Counted from the stretch's first letter, positions 24,289-33,737 are shown. The stretch is DNA of 64,000 nt from Flavobacterium pectinovorum (GCF_022802975.1 NZ_JAFEVZ010000004.1:295332-359331); one strand, 5' to 3'. A program made the numbers and translations. Notes: generated by a model not told the origin, from the sequence alone.

Positions 24289-26454
24289 TTAAAGATTCTT
24301 CAACTGATTCTCGTTTTTATCCTTGCTAATCGTCCAGAAGAAACCTAAAAAGAAAAATCTGTCTGCAGTTGGTACAATGGCTTGTCTTTGATAAACTCCG
24401 CCTGCATCTGGTGTTCTGGCATAATCGTATCCAAAAACATTTTGTGTCCCTAAAATGTTTGAAACCGAAAAGTAAAGAATCTTTTGTGTGGTTAATAAAT
24501 AAGCCCAGTTAAAACTCAGACTGTTGTATGCCTTCGTTTTTCCGTTCATAAACTGTGTTTGATTTGGATCATTGTACGGACGTCCTGTACTGAAACTATT
24601 TGTAAAACCAATTTGCGATTTCCAGTCGGTGATAAAATATTTTGTTACAATTGACAAACTGTGATTGGCAATGAAATTGGGCGTTGCCATTGTTGGAAAA
24701 TTTTTATATTGTCTTTCGGAATCGATATATGAATAAGAAATCCAGTATTCTAAGTTTTTATACAAATTGCTGTCTCTCCAAAACAAGTCTATTCCTTTTG
24801 CATATCCTGATCCGTTGTTATTGAAAACCGAATTGTACTGAATATCTCTCGTATCATACTGAACCAGATTGCTGTAATCTTTATAATACGCTTCGGCTCT
24901 AAAAGTCTGTCCCGGTTTTGTAAACTGATAGTTCAAAATATAGTGTCTTGCTTTCTCGCTTTCGAACTGATGGTATTTTGAATATTTGATATAATCTACA
25001 ACAGGCGACTGAGAAAAATCTCCGTAAGCAAAGGAGAACTGACTGCTTTTTGATACTTTATACGCCAATGAAGCCCTTGGAGCAATTGCTGTTTCATCTA
25101 ATAAACTATTATTCGAAATTCTGAAACCAACTTTCGCAGCCAGATTTTTTGAAAACTGAATATCTCCTTCTGTGTAAAATGCAGCAATATTTGAATCATA
25201 GCCATTGGAAACCTGAACTGAATTATTATCATCAAAATCTTCATTGAATTTGGTAATGAAATAATCAGCCCCAAAAGACAATTTGAAATGATTCGAAAAC
25301 TTTTTTTGCAGTTTTAATTTCAACTGGGCAGCATTTTCATCATTGTCAATATTGTTAACATCATATTTCAACTTATTCTTGCTGTAACCATAACTAATTC
25401 CTGAAGTAATTTGCCATCCTGTTCCAAAACTCCCTTTGTATGAAGAATTCAGATAAAAGTTATTATTGTTCATATCGGTTCTGATTGGATTTTCGAAATT
25501 GATGTTTTTCTGATTCAAATCGAATTTTTCTCCATCAAAAGAAGCATACAGCTTAAAAATTCCGTTTATAAACTTGTATCTGTAAACCGTTTCTCCTCCA
25601 AGTGACTGGTAAGGGCTGTTCCAGTCAACATTCTGCGGAATCACGGCTTGATAAGGCGCTAAATTTACATACATCATATTTACACTTAAAGAACTTTTAT
25701 TCCATTTTTGCGTATTTCCTAAACTTAAACCTACCGTCATAAAACCAATATCCGTTTTATCATGATCTGCTTCATCCTGCGTATTCAAAAGTAAAACACT
25801 TGACAAAGCTTCACCATATTCTGCAGAGTAGCCTCCGGTAGAAAAAGCAATTCCGCTGAATAAAAAAGGAGAAAACCTTCCTCTTGTTGGCAAATTATTT
25901 GTTGTTGCCCCGTATGGCTGTGCTACTCGGATTCCGTCAACAAAAGTCTGGGTTTCACTGGCTTCTCCCCCGCGTACAAACAAACGTCCGTCTTCGCCTA
26001 CATTTTGTGTTCCCGGCAAAGTCTGTAAAGCTGCAATAATATTTCCGGCAGAACCTGCTGTAGTAACAATGTCTAAAGGTTTTAAAACTGAAACTCTCGC
26101 TTTATCTCCCGATTCTAAAGTTCCTGCCGTAATCACAACAGCATCCAGAGCATTTATATTTTCTCTTAGTCTAACCGTTTGGTCTTTAAAGTTAGCCACA
26201 TCAATTTCTTTTTTAAAAGTTTCGAAAAGCAAAAAGCTTACTACTAAAGACTTATTTCCGGTTTCAGTAGTTTCAAAAGAAAACTCTCCGGTTTCAGAAC
26301 TTGTTGCTCCGTCGTAAGTTCCGTCTAAATAAATATTGGCACCGGCAACGGGCTTCCCTTTTTGGTCCAGAACTTTCCCTGAAATCGTGTTTTGGGCAAA
26401 AATTAAAGCCGTAATAAATAAAAAAAATATTGTAAAAAGTAATTTGGTTTTCAT
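24289..26454 (-). CDS. TonB-dependent receptor with carboxypeptidase-like plug extension
   Basis: 721 residues, outer membrane. Signal peptide to about residue 20, then a CarboxypepD_reg-like domain (ISGKVLDQKGKPVAGANIYLDGTYDGATSSETGEFSF; key GKVxDxxGxPxxGAN), a plug with LQTLPGTQNVGEDGRLFVRGGEASETQTFVDG, and a 22-strand-type barrel rich in aromatic residues. No SusD gene follows, so it is not a SusCD glycan system; ligand could be a metal chelate or peptide. The gene ends at a repeat pair. A TACATTTG -7 box (minus strand, 26484-26477) lies 23 nt upstream of the start. Confidence 0.9.
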   Translation of the reverse strand: MKTKLLFTIFFLFITALIFAQNTISGKVLDQKGKPVAGANIYLDGTYDGATSSETGEFSFETTETGNKSLVVSFLLFETFKKEIDVANFKDQTVRLRENINALDAVVITAGTLESGDKARVSVLKPLDIVTTAGSAGNIIAALQTLPGTQNVGEDGRLFVRGGEASETQTFVDGIRVAQPYGATTNNLPTRGRFSPFLFSGIAFSTGGYSAEYGEALSSVLLLNTQDEADHDKTDIGFMTVGLSLGNTQKWNKSSLSVNMMYVNLAPYQAVIPQNVDWNSPYQSLGGETVYRYKFINGIFKLYASFDGEKFDLNQKNINFENPIRTDMNNNNFYLNSSYKGSFGTGWQITSGISYGYSKNKLKYDVNNIDNDENAAQLKLKLQKKFSNHFKLSFGADYFITKFNEDFDDNNSVQVSNGYDSNIAAFYTEGDIQFSKNLAAKVGFRISNNSLLDETAIAPRASLAYKVSKSSQFSFAYGDFSQSPVVDYIKYSKYHQFESEKARHYILNYQFTKPGQTFRAEAYYKDYSNLVQYDTRDIQYNSVFNNNGSGYAKGIDLFWRDSNLYKNLEYWISYSYIDSERQYKNFPTMATPNFIANHSLSIVTKYFITDWKSQIGFTNSFSTGRPYNDPNQTQFMNGKTKAYNSLSFNWAYLLTTQKILYFSVSNILGTQNVFGYDYARTPDAGGVYQRQAIVPTADRFFFLGFFWTISKDKNENQLKNL

Positions 26455-26595
26455 GTCATCTTTGGTTTTGATGAAGCAAATGTATTTGAACTATTCCTGT
26501 TAAAAAATATTAAATAACCCAATTGTAGAATTTCGGGGATGAGTTGTAAATTACTTATTTGTATCTTAGCTAAAGTGTTTCAAAAACGATCAACT

Positions 26596-27054
26596 ATGTC
26601 AGAAAGTAAAAGAATTTCGAATCTGTATCAGTCCATTTATAATGGAAATCCGTGGCTGGAAGTCAACTTGACAAATACTTTAGCAGATGTAACCGCAGAG
26701 CAGGCTTATAAAAAAACCACCCCTAATCTTAATACGATTTGGGAAATTGTCAATCATCTTATCCAATGGAGAAGAAACATTTTAAAACGTGTGCAGGGAG
26801 AAGTAATCACGACTCCTGACCATAATTATTTTGTACCTGTTTTAGATCCTTCTGAAGCCGCCTGGGAACAATCGCTTCAAAATCTGGCTAAATCACAAGA
26901 AGCCTGGAATGCTTTTCTTGAAGATTTTAATGATGCTGATTTAGCAAAAATATACGTTAATAATAATCACACCTATTACGAACACCTTCACGGAATTATA
27001 CAGCACGATGTGTATCATTTAGGGCAGATTGTAATTTTAAAGAAGCTTTTGTAA
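26596..27054 (+). CDS. DinB-family metal-dependent protein
   Basis: 152 residues from the ATG at 26596 (MSESKRISNLYQS); the in-frame ATG at 26539 gives a non-conserved leader. Four-helix-bundle DinB fold with three candidate metal-ligand histidines: NHLIQWRRN in helix 2 and HDVYHLGQI near the C-terminus. Most DinB proteins of this kind have no proven activity; some are thiol transferases or damage inducible. Stands alone between the divergent TonB receptor gene and a small membrane protein gene. Confidence 0.85.
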   Translation: MSESKRISNLYQSIYNGNPWLEVNLTNTLADVTAEQAYKKTTPNLNTIWEIVNHLIQWRRNILKRVQGEVITTPDHNYFVPVLDPSEAAWEQSLQNLAKSQEAWNAFLEDFNDADLAKIYVNNNHTYYEHLHGIIQHDVYHLGQIVILKKLL

Positions 27055-27081
27055 CATTAAAAATTAAATAGACAGGTACAG

Positions 27082-27690
27082 ATGAAAAACATCAATAAAA
27101 TACAAAATTTACTTCCGTTAGGCTACCTTTTTCTTGTCATATTAGGAATAGTTAAAGAAAGTATATTCTATTATCAAATTGGAATAAATATTATTAGATA
27201 TTCATCTGTCATGGACATTTTGATAAGTCCAATTGCTATGATTACTTATCATCCACTGATTTTTATTTTTATAGTAGTCCTTTTTATTTTTTACTCTAAA
27301 CTTCCACAAATTTTGCTAAAAAACGAAGACAAAAAAAGGCTGCACAAGCTTTTTGGATCGACGACCATTAAAACTGAATTATCAGAAAATGAAAGATTAG
27401 GTTATTATAATAATATTGCAATCGAATCACTCAGCTTTTTTTTAATATCTATTTTCCTCGGGTATGGACTTGCTGATGGAAAATTTACTTCCGAGAATAT
27501 AAAAAACAATAATATAGAATATACTTACAAACTGAATTATAGTGATGAAAAATCTGAAAATGTTTATATAATTGGGTCTAATACTGCTTATTATTTTTAT
27601 CTATCAGAAGGAAACGCTAATATCAAAATTGTGCCTGTAAATTCTATTAGGAATTTGGAACTGATAAATAACAAAATGCTAAATAAATAA
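27082..27690 (+). CDS. Membrane protein of unknown function
   Basis: 202 residues with about three TM helices (residues 10-30, 45-72, 108-132), a basic loop (LLKNEDKKRLHKLFG) and a hydrophilic C-terminal part that would be outside or inside depending on topology. No family recognised. It starts 28 nt after the DinB gene and ends 19 nt before the YCII-like gene. Codon usage is strongly A/T-ended and Ile/Asn-rich. A real gene in view of its length and position, but no role is assigned. Confidence 0.7.
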   Translation: MKNINKIQNLLPLGYLFLVILGIVKESIFYYQIGINIIRYSSVMDILISPIAMITYHPLIFIFIVVLFIFYSKLPQILLKNEDKKRLHKLFGSTTIKTELSENERLGYYNNIAIESLSFFLISIFLGYGLADGKFTSENIKNNNIEYTYKLNYSDEKSENVYIIGSNTAYYFYLSEGNANIKIVPVNSIRNLELINNKMLNK

Positions 27691-27708
27691 TAATCAACAC
27701 CGCTAAAA

Positions 27709-28164
27709 ATGAAAAAATCAATTCTAATAATGTTTCTTTTACTTTGCTCCATGGGATTTTCACAGGAAACAGAAAAAAGATATGATGAGACATTAGCAAA
27801 ATCACTTCAAGCCGACGAATACGGAATGAAAAAATATGTTTTCTGCCTTTTAAAATCGGGAACCAACACAACGATTTCCAAAGAGGAAAGCAAGAAATTA
27901 TTTGAAGGCCACATGGCAAACATCAATAAATTAGCCAAAGAAGGAAAGCTGGTTGTCGCAGGGCCTTTTATGAAAAACGAGAGAAATTATCGAGGCATTT
28001 ATATTTTTAATGTAGAAACCATAGACGAAGCAAAAGCACTTGTGGATACCGATCCCGCAATTGAGGCAAAATTACTTGAAGCCGAATTAACACCTTGGTA
28101 TGCAACTGCTGCTTTGCAGGAAACTGTAAAAATACATGAGAAAATCGCTAAGAAGAAATTTTAA
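27709..28164 (+). CDS. Secreted YCII-related protein
   Basis: 151 residues. Signal peptide MKKSILIMFLLLCSMGFSQ, then a ferredoxin-like YCII domain (about 42-130) with YVFCLLKSGTN, EGHMANINKLAKEGKLVVAGPF and DEAKALVDTDPAI, all typical of the family. YCII proteins are usually cytosolic and some have a His/Asp catalytic pair; here HMANI gives the His and DTDPA the Asp. Export to the periplasm is unusual but seen in Bacteroidota. Position follows a membrane protein and precedes a lipoprotein gene. Confidence 0.82.
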   Translation: MKKSILIMFLLLCSMGFSQETEKRYDETLAKSLQADEYGMKKYVFCLLKSGTNTTISKEESKKLFEGHMANINKLAKEGKLVVAGPFMKNERNYRGIYIFNVETIDEAKALVDTDPAIEAKLLEAELTPWYATAALQETVKIHEKIAKKKF

Positions 28165-28207
28165 ATTTAATTAAGAAGAGGTATCACATTAAATTAAATC
28201 ATTCCAA

Positions 28208-29686
28208 ATGAATAAATCTGTTTTCAAATTCTCATTCCTTTTATCTCTTTTAGCAGTTTTTATTTTTGGTTGTGTTAAAAAAAATAATTTTGAAACATCA
28301 AAATTATCTAAAAAAACAACCGCCATAGTCCTAAGAATAGAAAAAATTAATATTCTAATGGGATCAGCTGTTTATTCGTCAGGAAAAAAACCAAAACAAT
28401 ATGAGAATTTTGAAAACTTAAAAAAAAATGCCTCAATAGAAGAATTGAAAGCCCTTACTAATCATGCAAACGGCGTTGTAAGATGTTATTCGTTCTGGGC
28501 ATTATCAAATTATAAAGAAGCTGACTTATTTTCAATTGTAAAAAAACACATCACAGATGACACACCAATAGAAACTCTATTTGGCTGTATAAAATCTCAA
28601 GAAAAAGTTGGTGATTTTTTCATCAATCTTATTACTCCGGAATATGTTGACACCGATATAAAAAAATTGAATAAAAAGGAATTCGTAATACTTGATAGTC
28701 TTTTAATTTATAGAGAAAACAATCTGGATTCAAGATTTAGAGCTATCCAAAATGCGTCCCCTACAGAATTTCTTTATCCAAAAATTCGTGAGTTGGTAAT
28801 AAAACAAAACAATCAAACTGCCTTAGTTACATTAGCAAAATATAAAAAAGAAAGTGATATAAATTTGATTTTAAAAAACAACGATAGTAACAGCGGTTAT
28901 TTCTATACTTACAAAGCAATCCAAAATTTTCCTGATTCCGACTTTTTACCACTGCTTGAAAAAAACTTAAACCTAACTTTAAATGATGACCATTATGATG
29001 GTGAGTGGCTGCAATTGTACACAGCAATTGCAACATATAAAAATCAGAAGTCTCTAGAATTATTGAAAATTCCATTCACAAAAGTCAAACATCAAAACAT
29101 TAAAAAATATCATATTCATTTTGTTTATGAAGCAATTTTAGCAAATAAATCTAAAATTTATGATGATTTATTATGGAAAATATGGGAAGAAGAAAATCTT
29201 ATTACTATGGAGGGTTTCAAGTATCTATTAGGGTTAAATAAATCTAAGACATACGAATTTACTAATAAAAAATTAGTAGAAAATTATCAAACTATAAACT
29301 CAGAAACTATTCTAAAAACTAACAACGATATGATAAGTGAAAGTTTAGATGAAACAATGTTAAACTTTATTCTTTTGAATGACAAAACTACAGCTTACAG
29401 CATAATCACAAATAAAATTATTAATACAGATGTTAATGATTTTGAAATGTATTGTAGTAAAATTTTAGAATTTAAAGACAAAATCTTTATTGAACCCCTT
29501 TTTAAAAGAATGCTAAAAGACGATAATCCCCATGTTTATTTACAAATTTCAGAAACATTAATTGCCTTTAAAGATATCTCTATTAATAAAAGAATCCTTG
29601 AAACTAGGAAGAAAAACAAAAGTATGAATGAAGGCTGGGGAAGCGAGTCTTTAGACAAAATTCTGAAAGAAAATAATATCAAATAA
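28208..29686 (+). CDS. Lipoprotein with HEAT-like helical repeats
   Basis: 492 residues. The lipobox gives Cys22 (FIFGC), so it is lipid-anchored. The mature chain is alpha-helical; around residues 85-110 LKALTNHANGVVRCYSFWALSNYKE and again near 455-480 NPHVYLQISETLIAFKD look like HEAT-type repeats (HNNPxVRxxA-like), which serve as protein-binding scaffolds. Rather Lys/Asn-rich and AT-rich. No neighbour tells the function; the following gene encodes an unrelated acetyltransferase. Identity as HEAT-like is tentative. Confidence 0.7.
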   Translation: MNKSVFKFSFLLSLLAVFIFGCVKKNNFETSKLSKKTTAIVLRIEKINILMGSAVYSSGKKPKQYENFENLKKNASIEELKALTNHANGVVRCYSFWALSNYKEADLFSIVKKHITDDTPIETLFGCIKSQEKVGDFFINLITPEYVDTDIKKLNKKEFVILDSLLIYRENNLDSRFRAIQNASPTEFLYPKIRELVIKQNNQTALVTLAKYKKESDINLILKNNDSNSGYFYTYKAIQNFPDSDFLPLLEKNLNLTLNDDHYDGEWLQLYTAIATYKNQKSLELLKIPFTKVKHQNIKKYHIHFVYEAILANKSKIYDDLLWKIWEEENLITMEGFKYLLGLNKSKTYEFTNKKLVENYQTINSETILKTNNDMISESLDETMLNFILLNDKTTAYSIITNKIINTDVNDFEMYCSKILEFKDKIFIEPLFKRMLKDDNPHVYLQISETLIAFKDISINKRILETRKKNKSMNEGWGSESLDKILKENNIK

Positions 29687-29707
29687 AATAGATTAAAAAT
29701 AAAAGGT

Positions 29708-30283
29708 ATGAAAACAGAAAAAGAAAAAATGATTTCCGGCGAATACTACAATGCCTTTGATCCGGAATTAGTAAAAGGTCGTCGCGCCGCAAAAAACTTA
29801 CTTCATACTTTGAATGTAAAAGAATATCGAGTTACCAAAAAAGCAAAAGAAATTTTAAAAGAACTGATTCCGAACGCCAAAGCCGGCTTTTATGTCGAAC
29901 CACCATTTCACTGCGATTACGGATATAATATTTTTTGTGGAGAAAACGTTTATTTTAATGTAAATTGTGTTGTTTTAGACTGCGCTCCGGTAATTATTGG
30001 CTCAAATGTTTTTATTGCACCCAATGTTCAAATCTATACTGCAAGTCATCCACTTGATGCTGAATTAAGAAAAACACTCGAAAATGCGTATCCGGTTACC
30101 ATTGGAGACGATTGCTGGATTGGCGGAAACTCGGTTATTTGTCCGGGAGTTACGATTGGCAAAGGTTGTGTTGTTGGCGCTGGATCTGTCGTTACAAAAG
30201 ACATTCCGGAGAATTCATTAGCTGTTGGAAATCCCGCAAAAGTTATTCGTAAATTAAATCAGGAACCTGAATCAAACACATAA
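29708..30283 (+). CDS. Maltose/galactoside O-acetyltransferase family protein
   Basis: 191-residue left-handed beta-helix acyltransferase of the Maa/LacA/NodL group. An N-terminal helical cap (KEKMISGEYYNAFDPELVKGR) is typical of Maa, then hexapeptide turns (IIGSNVFIAPNVQIYTASHPLD, key His in TASHP; IGDDCWIGGNSVICPGVTIGKG; IPENSLAVGNPAKVIRK). Transfers acetyl from acetyl-CoA to a sugar hydroxyl; acceptor not known. The stop shares its final A with the start of the following VOC gene (TAATG), so the two are co-translated. Confidence 0.92.
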   Translation: MKTEKEKMISGEYYNAFDPELVKGRRAAKNLLHTLNVKEYRVTKKAKEILKELIPNAKAGFYVEPPFHCDYGYNIFCGENVYFNVNCVVLDCAPVIIGSNVFIAPNVQIYTASHPLDAELRKTLENAYPVTIGDDCWIGGNSVICPGVTIGKGCVVGAGSVVTKDIPENSLAVGNPAKVIRKLNQEPESNT

Positions 30284-30672
30284 TGCTTACCTTAAACAAA
30301 GTTCATCATATCGCCATTTTATGTTCTGATTACGAAAAATCTAAAACTTTTTATACCGAAGTTTTAGGATTAACTGTTGTCAGAGAAATCTATCGCGAAG
30401 AACGTCAGTCGTATAAATTAGATCTGGCTTTAAATGGCGTTTATATTGTCGAATTATTTTCGTTCCCAAACCCACCAAAGAGACCGTCAAGACCTGAAGC
30501 TGTTGGTTTGCGTCATTTGGCTTTTGAAGTCATTAATTTAGATGAGACCGTATCTTTTTTGAATACAAAAAAGATCGAATCAGAACCGATAAGAATTGAT
30601 GAAACCACTCAAAAACGATTTACTTTTATCGCTGACCCTGATTTATTGCCAATTGAGTTTTATGAGAGATAA
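30283..30672 (+). CDS. VOC/glyoxalase-like protein (YaeR/GloA2 type)
   Basis: 129-residue single-domain protein of the YaeR (SMU.1112c) type. It starts LNKVHHIAILCSDYEKSKTFY, then EIYREERQSYKLDLALNG, ELFSFPNPPKRPSRPEAVGLRHLAFEV and ends LPIEFYER, close to the E. coli YaeR pattern. Probable metal ligands are His8 or His9, Glu57, His78 and Glu125. The family is glyoxalase-like; the substrate is uncertain. Translationally coupled to the acetyltransferase gene. Confidence 0.9.
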   Translation: MLTLNKVHHIAILCSDYEKSKTFYTEVLGLTVVREIYREERQSYKLDLALNGVYIVELFSFPNPPKRPSRPEAVGLRHLAFEVINLDETVSFLNTKKIESEPIRIDETTQKRFTFIADPDLLPIEFYER

Positions 30673-31033
30673 ATAAGAAACAAAGGGTTAAAGTTACAAA
30701 GGTTCAAAGATTTTCTCATTTTTTGTCATTTCAAATGACAAACTGCATTTCTAATCATTGCTTTAAATAAAAAATCTTTGTGCCTTAGGTCCTTTGCGGC
30801 AAAATCAAACCTTGAACAAATTTCCCTGCTTACATCAATTTTAACACTCTAAAATAAAGATTTACTAGAAAAAACCGTGCTAAAACTGAAAGGCAATTCT
30901 ATACAAAAAGAAAACTTTTCGGGATTCATTTACATCGCAATATTTACAAAAACATACTGAAAGAATTTTCTTGTTTTATCAACTTTAACAAATTAAAAAG
31001 ACAGTTTATTATTAAAAAACAGATTTGATTGTC
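30673..31033. other. Gene-free region before ClC gene
   Basis: About 360 nt with no convincing ORF. Near 30680-30810 lie scattered AAAG/CTTTG pieces (acaaaggttcaaag on the left; ctttgtgccttaggtc and ctttgcgg on the right) forming degenerate inverted arms like those of element A, which suggests an eroded repeat. The right part is AT-rich leader DNA of the ClC gene. Confidence 0.5.
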
Positions 31034-31041
31034 TAATTTTG
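31034..31041 (+). promoter_or_regulatory. -7 box of ClC-HPP operon
   Basis: TAATTTTG matches TAnnTTTG, 44 nt before the ATG at 31086. It overlaps the first codons of the longer ORF reading, which argues that the longer reading is not translated. No clear TTG at -33. Confidence 0.55.
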
Positions 31042-31085
31042 TGAAATCGCAAATAAAATCCTGCGGTCTACAAATTTACTTTCTG

Positions 31086-32363
31086 ATGAACAAAACGGCG
31101 CAAATCAAAAAAAATCATCAATTTATTAAATTCCGAAAATTAGTTATTGTTTCTATCTTAATTGGCTTTCTTTCTGCCTTTCTCGGAATTTCACTAAAAA
31201 AAATAACCGAATATTACGAAGAAATCTTCTTTCATGAAGTATCGGTAAATCCAATTTTTTATATCATTTTTCCGGTTTTTGGATTATCCGTAATTTATTT
31301 CCTAAGGCAATATATTTTTAAGAAAAAAGAAAACAAAGGAATTAAGGAGGTTTTTGAAAGTACCGGTTCAAAATCAAAAAATTTACCTTCATATAAAATT
31401 CCGTCACATTTTATAAACGGTTTATTGACAGTTATTTTTGGAGGTTCAACCGGAATCGAAGTTTCTACCGTAGTTGCCACAGCAACAATTGGCTCTGTAG
31501 CGCACGAAAAAGAAAATGTTTTCCGTCAATACAAAACCGAATTAATTTGTGCGGGTGTTGCGGCCGGAGTTACGGCTTTATTCAGCAGTCCAATTGCCGG
31601 AATTTTATTCGCTTTGGAAGTCATTTCAAGAAAAGTGACCCGAGCCTTTATCATTTCAAATGTAATAGCGGTTTCAATTGCTTTCGGATTACTTTCTATT
31701 CTAAAAGAAGAACCTTTGTTTGCAATTTCAATTACGACCTGGCATTTAAAAGCAATTCCGTATTTTATTCTTCTGGGAATTTTGGCCGGTATGAATTCTG
31801 TTTATCTAACCCGCTGTGTTTTGTTTTTTAAATCTCAATTCGGAAAAATTGATACTCATTATTATAAAATTATAATAGGATCAGCTGTTTTAAGCATCTC
31901 GCTGTTTATTTTTCCACAATTATATGGTGAAGGGTATCATGCTATTAAAACCAGTTTCATTGCTCCTAATCAAATCATGACATTTACTTTAGCCATAACT
32001 TTTATTGGCATACTACTTCTTAAGCCAATTGTCACTTCCATAACGCTAGCTTCAGGCGGTGATGGAGGCGTTTTTGCACCAAGTCTTTTTATTGGTGCTT
32101 TTTTAGGATTATTACTGGCTTCTGTTTTAAATACTTTTTTTGAAGTGCATGTAATCCCTGTTAACTTTATGATTATCGGAATGGCGGCAGTGTTAAGCGC
32201 CAGTATCCACGCACCTTTTACTGCAATATTTTTAGTATGCGGACTTACAAACGATTACACCTTGTTTTTACCAATTCTTGTAGTTTGTCTGATTTCGAAA
32301 TATACTGCAAAAATGATTTATCCCTATACGGTTTACAGTTATTCTTCTGGTTTATTAAAATAG
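31086..32363 (+). CDS. ClC-type chloride channel/transporter, atypical selectivity motif
   Basis: 425 residues from the ATG at 31086; the longer frame from TTG 31029 runs through the promoter box. About ten hydrophobic helices fit the ClC fold. The GxFxPxL motif is present (GGVFAPSLFIGAFLG). The canonical GREGP that carries the gating glutamate is replaced by GSTGIEV, and the GSGIP-like motif is not recognisable (STGSKSKNLP). So the protein may be a passive channel or use a displaced glutamate. Anion specificity cannot be read. It is followed 6 nt later by an HPP-family gene, likely co-transcribed. Confidence 0.88.
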   Translation: MNKTAQIKKNHQFIKFRKLVIVSILIGFLSAFLGISLKKITEYYEEIFFHEVSVNPIFYIIFPVFGLSVIYFLRQYIFKKKENKGIKEVFESTGSKSKNLPSYKIPSHFINGLLTVIFGGSTGIEVSTVVATATIGSVAHEKENVFRQYKTELICAGVAAGVTALFSSPIAGILFALEVISRKVTRAFIISNVIAVSIAFGLLSILKEEPLFAISITTWHLKAIPYFILLGILAGMNSVYLTRCVLFFKSQFGKIDTHYYKIIIGSAVLSISLFIFPQLYGEGYHAIKTSFIAPNQIMTFTLAITFIGILLLKPIVTSITLASGGDGGVFAPSLFIGAFLGLLLASVLNTFFEVHVIPVNFMIIGMAAVLSASIHAPFTAIFLVCGLTNDYTLFLPILVVCLISKYTAKMIYPYTVYSYSSGLLK

Positions 32364-32369
32364 AAAGGT

Positions 32370-32969
32370 ATGCCTGTTCAAAAAATAAAAAGAGGATATC
32401 GCAAAACGAGATACATCCTCTACAAAGAAACTTTAGTAGATTATAAAGAACATTTTTGGTCTTTTTTAGGATCATTTGCCGGTATTGGAATCCTTGCTTA
32501 TATTCAATCAATACATTTTTCAGGAAATGATGCTGTTTATTTAATAGGTTCTTTTGGAGCATCGAGCGTTCTGGTTTACGGAATTATTCAGAGCCCGTTC
32601 TCACAGCCCCGAAATTTAGTTGGAGGACACTTAGTTTCGGCATTTATTGGAGTTACCGTTCACAAATTAGCTCCCGATATTATCTGGATTGCGGCTCCTC
32701 TTGCTGTTTCACTGGCGATTATTTTAATGCAGATTACCAAAACTTTACATCCACCGGGAGGTGCTACGGCTCTTATTGCAATTATTGGTTCAGATAAAAT
32801 AAAAGATCTGGGGTATATGTATGTACTTTCACCTGTACTAATTGGCGTTTTGATTTTGCTTTTTACTGCTCTAATTTTCAACAACATGACATCAAGCAGA
32901 AGCTACCCAAGTCATAGCACTTATCATAAACATTATCACAAAATCAGAAAACGATTAAGTCGTAAATGA
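32370..32969 (+). CDS. HPP family membrane protein
   Basis: 199 residues with four TM helices and the hallmark LHPPGGATAL in the third (about residues 127-136). The first loop, GSFGASSVLVYGIIQSPFSQPRNLVGGH, is also typical. In cyanobacteria an HPP protein acts in nitrite uptake into chloroplast-like membranes; elsewhere function is open. Starts 6 nt after the ClC gene, suggesting joint anion-related function. The C-terminal tail is rich in Ser, His and Arg. Confidence 0.9.
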   Translation: MPVQKIKRGYRKTRYILYKETLVDYKEHFWSFLGSFAGIGILAYIQSIHFSGNDAVYLIGSFGASSVLVYGIIQSPFSQPRNLVGGHLVSAFIGVTVHKLAPDIIWIAAPLAVSLAIILMQITKTLHPPGGATALIAIIGSDKIKDLGYMYVLSPVLIGVLILLFTALIFNNMTSSRSYPSHSTYHKHYHKIRKRLSRK

Positions 32970-33067
32970 TTTTTTTGCCAGAAATAACATACTACATAAA
33001 AAACTCATTACAATAAAATGTTTTCAACAAATCGTAATTACTAATTCATAAATCATAATTTATATTT

Positions 33068-33075
33068 TACCTTTG
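33068..33075 (+). promoter_or_regulatory. -7 box upstream of pRiA4b ORF3-like gene
   Basis: TACCTTTG fits TAnnTTTG, 23 nt before the ATG at 33099. No TTG at the usual -33 position. Confidence 0.5.
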
Positions 33076-33098
33076 GCTTTTCAAAAAATACAAAGATT

Positions 33099-33638
33099 AT
33101 GGTTTATAAATTTAGAGTAATTCTGGACGCCGAAGAAGATATTTTTAGAGACATTGCAATTCTTGAAGACGACACTCTTGAGGATTTACACAATGCAATC
33201 TTCAACGCTTTTGGTTTTGACGGAATGGAAGTGGCTTCGTTTTACACTTGCGACGAAACCTGGAATCAGGAAGATGAAATTCCGCTTTTTGATACCGGAG
33301 ACGTTCCCGGCGAACAGCGAACTATGAGTGATTATCCATTATCTTCTATCTTAGACAAAGAAAACACGAAGATCATCTACGTTTATGATTTTATTAATAT
33401 GTGGACTTTCCTTGTAGAACTGGCCGCTATTGAAGACCAAATTGCAGGCGCACCATATCCTGAAACTTTATTCTCTCACGGAGAAATGCCTGATGATTCA
33501 GGTGAAAAAAACTTTGAAGCCGATATGCACGATGATATCTACGGCGAATTTGAAGATGACTTAGACGAAGACGATCTTGACATGTTTGAAGGAGACGACA
33601 GCTTTGAAGATTTTGGTTTTGAGGAGAATTGGAATTAG
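33099..33638 (+). CDS. pRiA4b ORF3-like family protein with acidic tail
   Basis: 179 residues. The N-terminal domain (about 1-130) matches the plasmid pRiA4b ORF3 / IS1096 passenger-like family: VYKFRVILDAEEDIFRDIAILEDDTLEDLHNAIFNAFGFDG, MASFYTCD-like strand (VASFYTCDETWNQ), PLSSILDKENTKIIYVYDF, MWTFLVEL. The last 45 residues are almost all Asp, Glu, Phe and Gly, giving a strongly acidic tail. Although the family name refers to mobile elements, chromosomal single copies without transposases are common in Bacteroidota and no IS is seen here. Confidence 0.88.
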   Translation: MVYKFRVILDAEEDIFRDIAILEDDTLEDLHNAIFNAFGFDGMEVASFYTCDETWNQEDEIPLFDTGDVPGEQRTMSDYPLSSILDKENTKIIYVYDFINMWTFLVELAAIEDQIAGAPYPETLFSHGEMPDDSGEKNFEADMHDDIYGEFEDDLDEDDLDMFEGDDSFEDFGFEENWN

Positions 33639-33642
33639 AGAA

Positions 33643-33682
33643 AAAGTTACTAAGGTTCTGAGATGCTGAGTCACTAAGGTGT
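33643..33682. repeat. 8-nt-period repeat (copy 5, reverse orientation)
   Basis: Reverse-oriented octamer units right after the stop of the previous gene; forms the left flank of the four-helix-bundle gene. Confidence 0.7.
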
Positions 33683-33737
33683 GTTTTTTTTGAAAGTTTT
33701 TTCTTATTTTTATATTTAATGAACTAAAAATATAAAA

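Noticed and set aside
24289..26454. SusCD polysaccharide utilisation locus
   Set aside because: There is a TonB-dependent receptor but no SusD-like lipoprotein or glycoside hydrolase next to it.
31029..31085. Longer ClC reading frame from a TTG
   Set aside because: The extra 19 codons run across the TAATTTTG promoter box and add no conserved sequence; ATG 31086 chosen.
33099..33638. IS1096 passenger or transposon
   Set aside because: Only the pRiA4b ORF3-like family name suggests this; no transposase, inverted ends or target duplication are seen.
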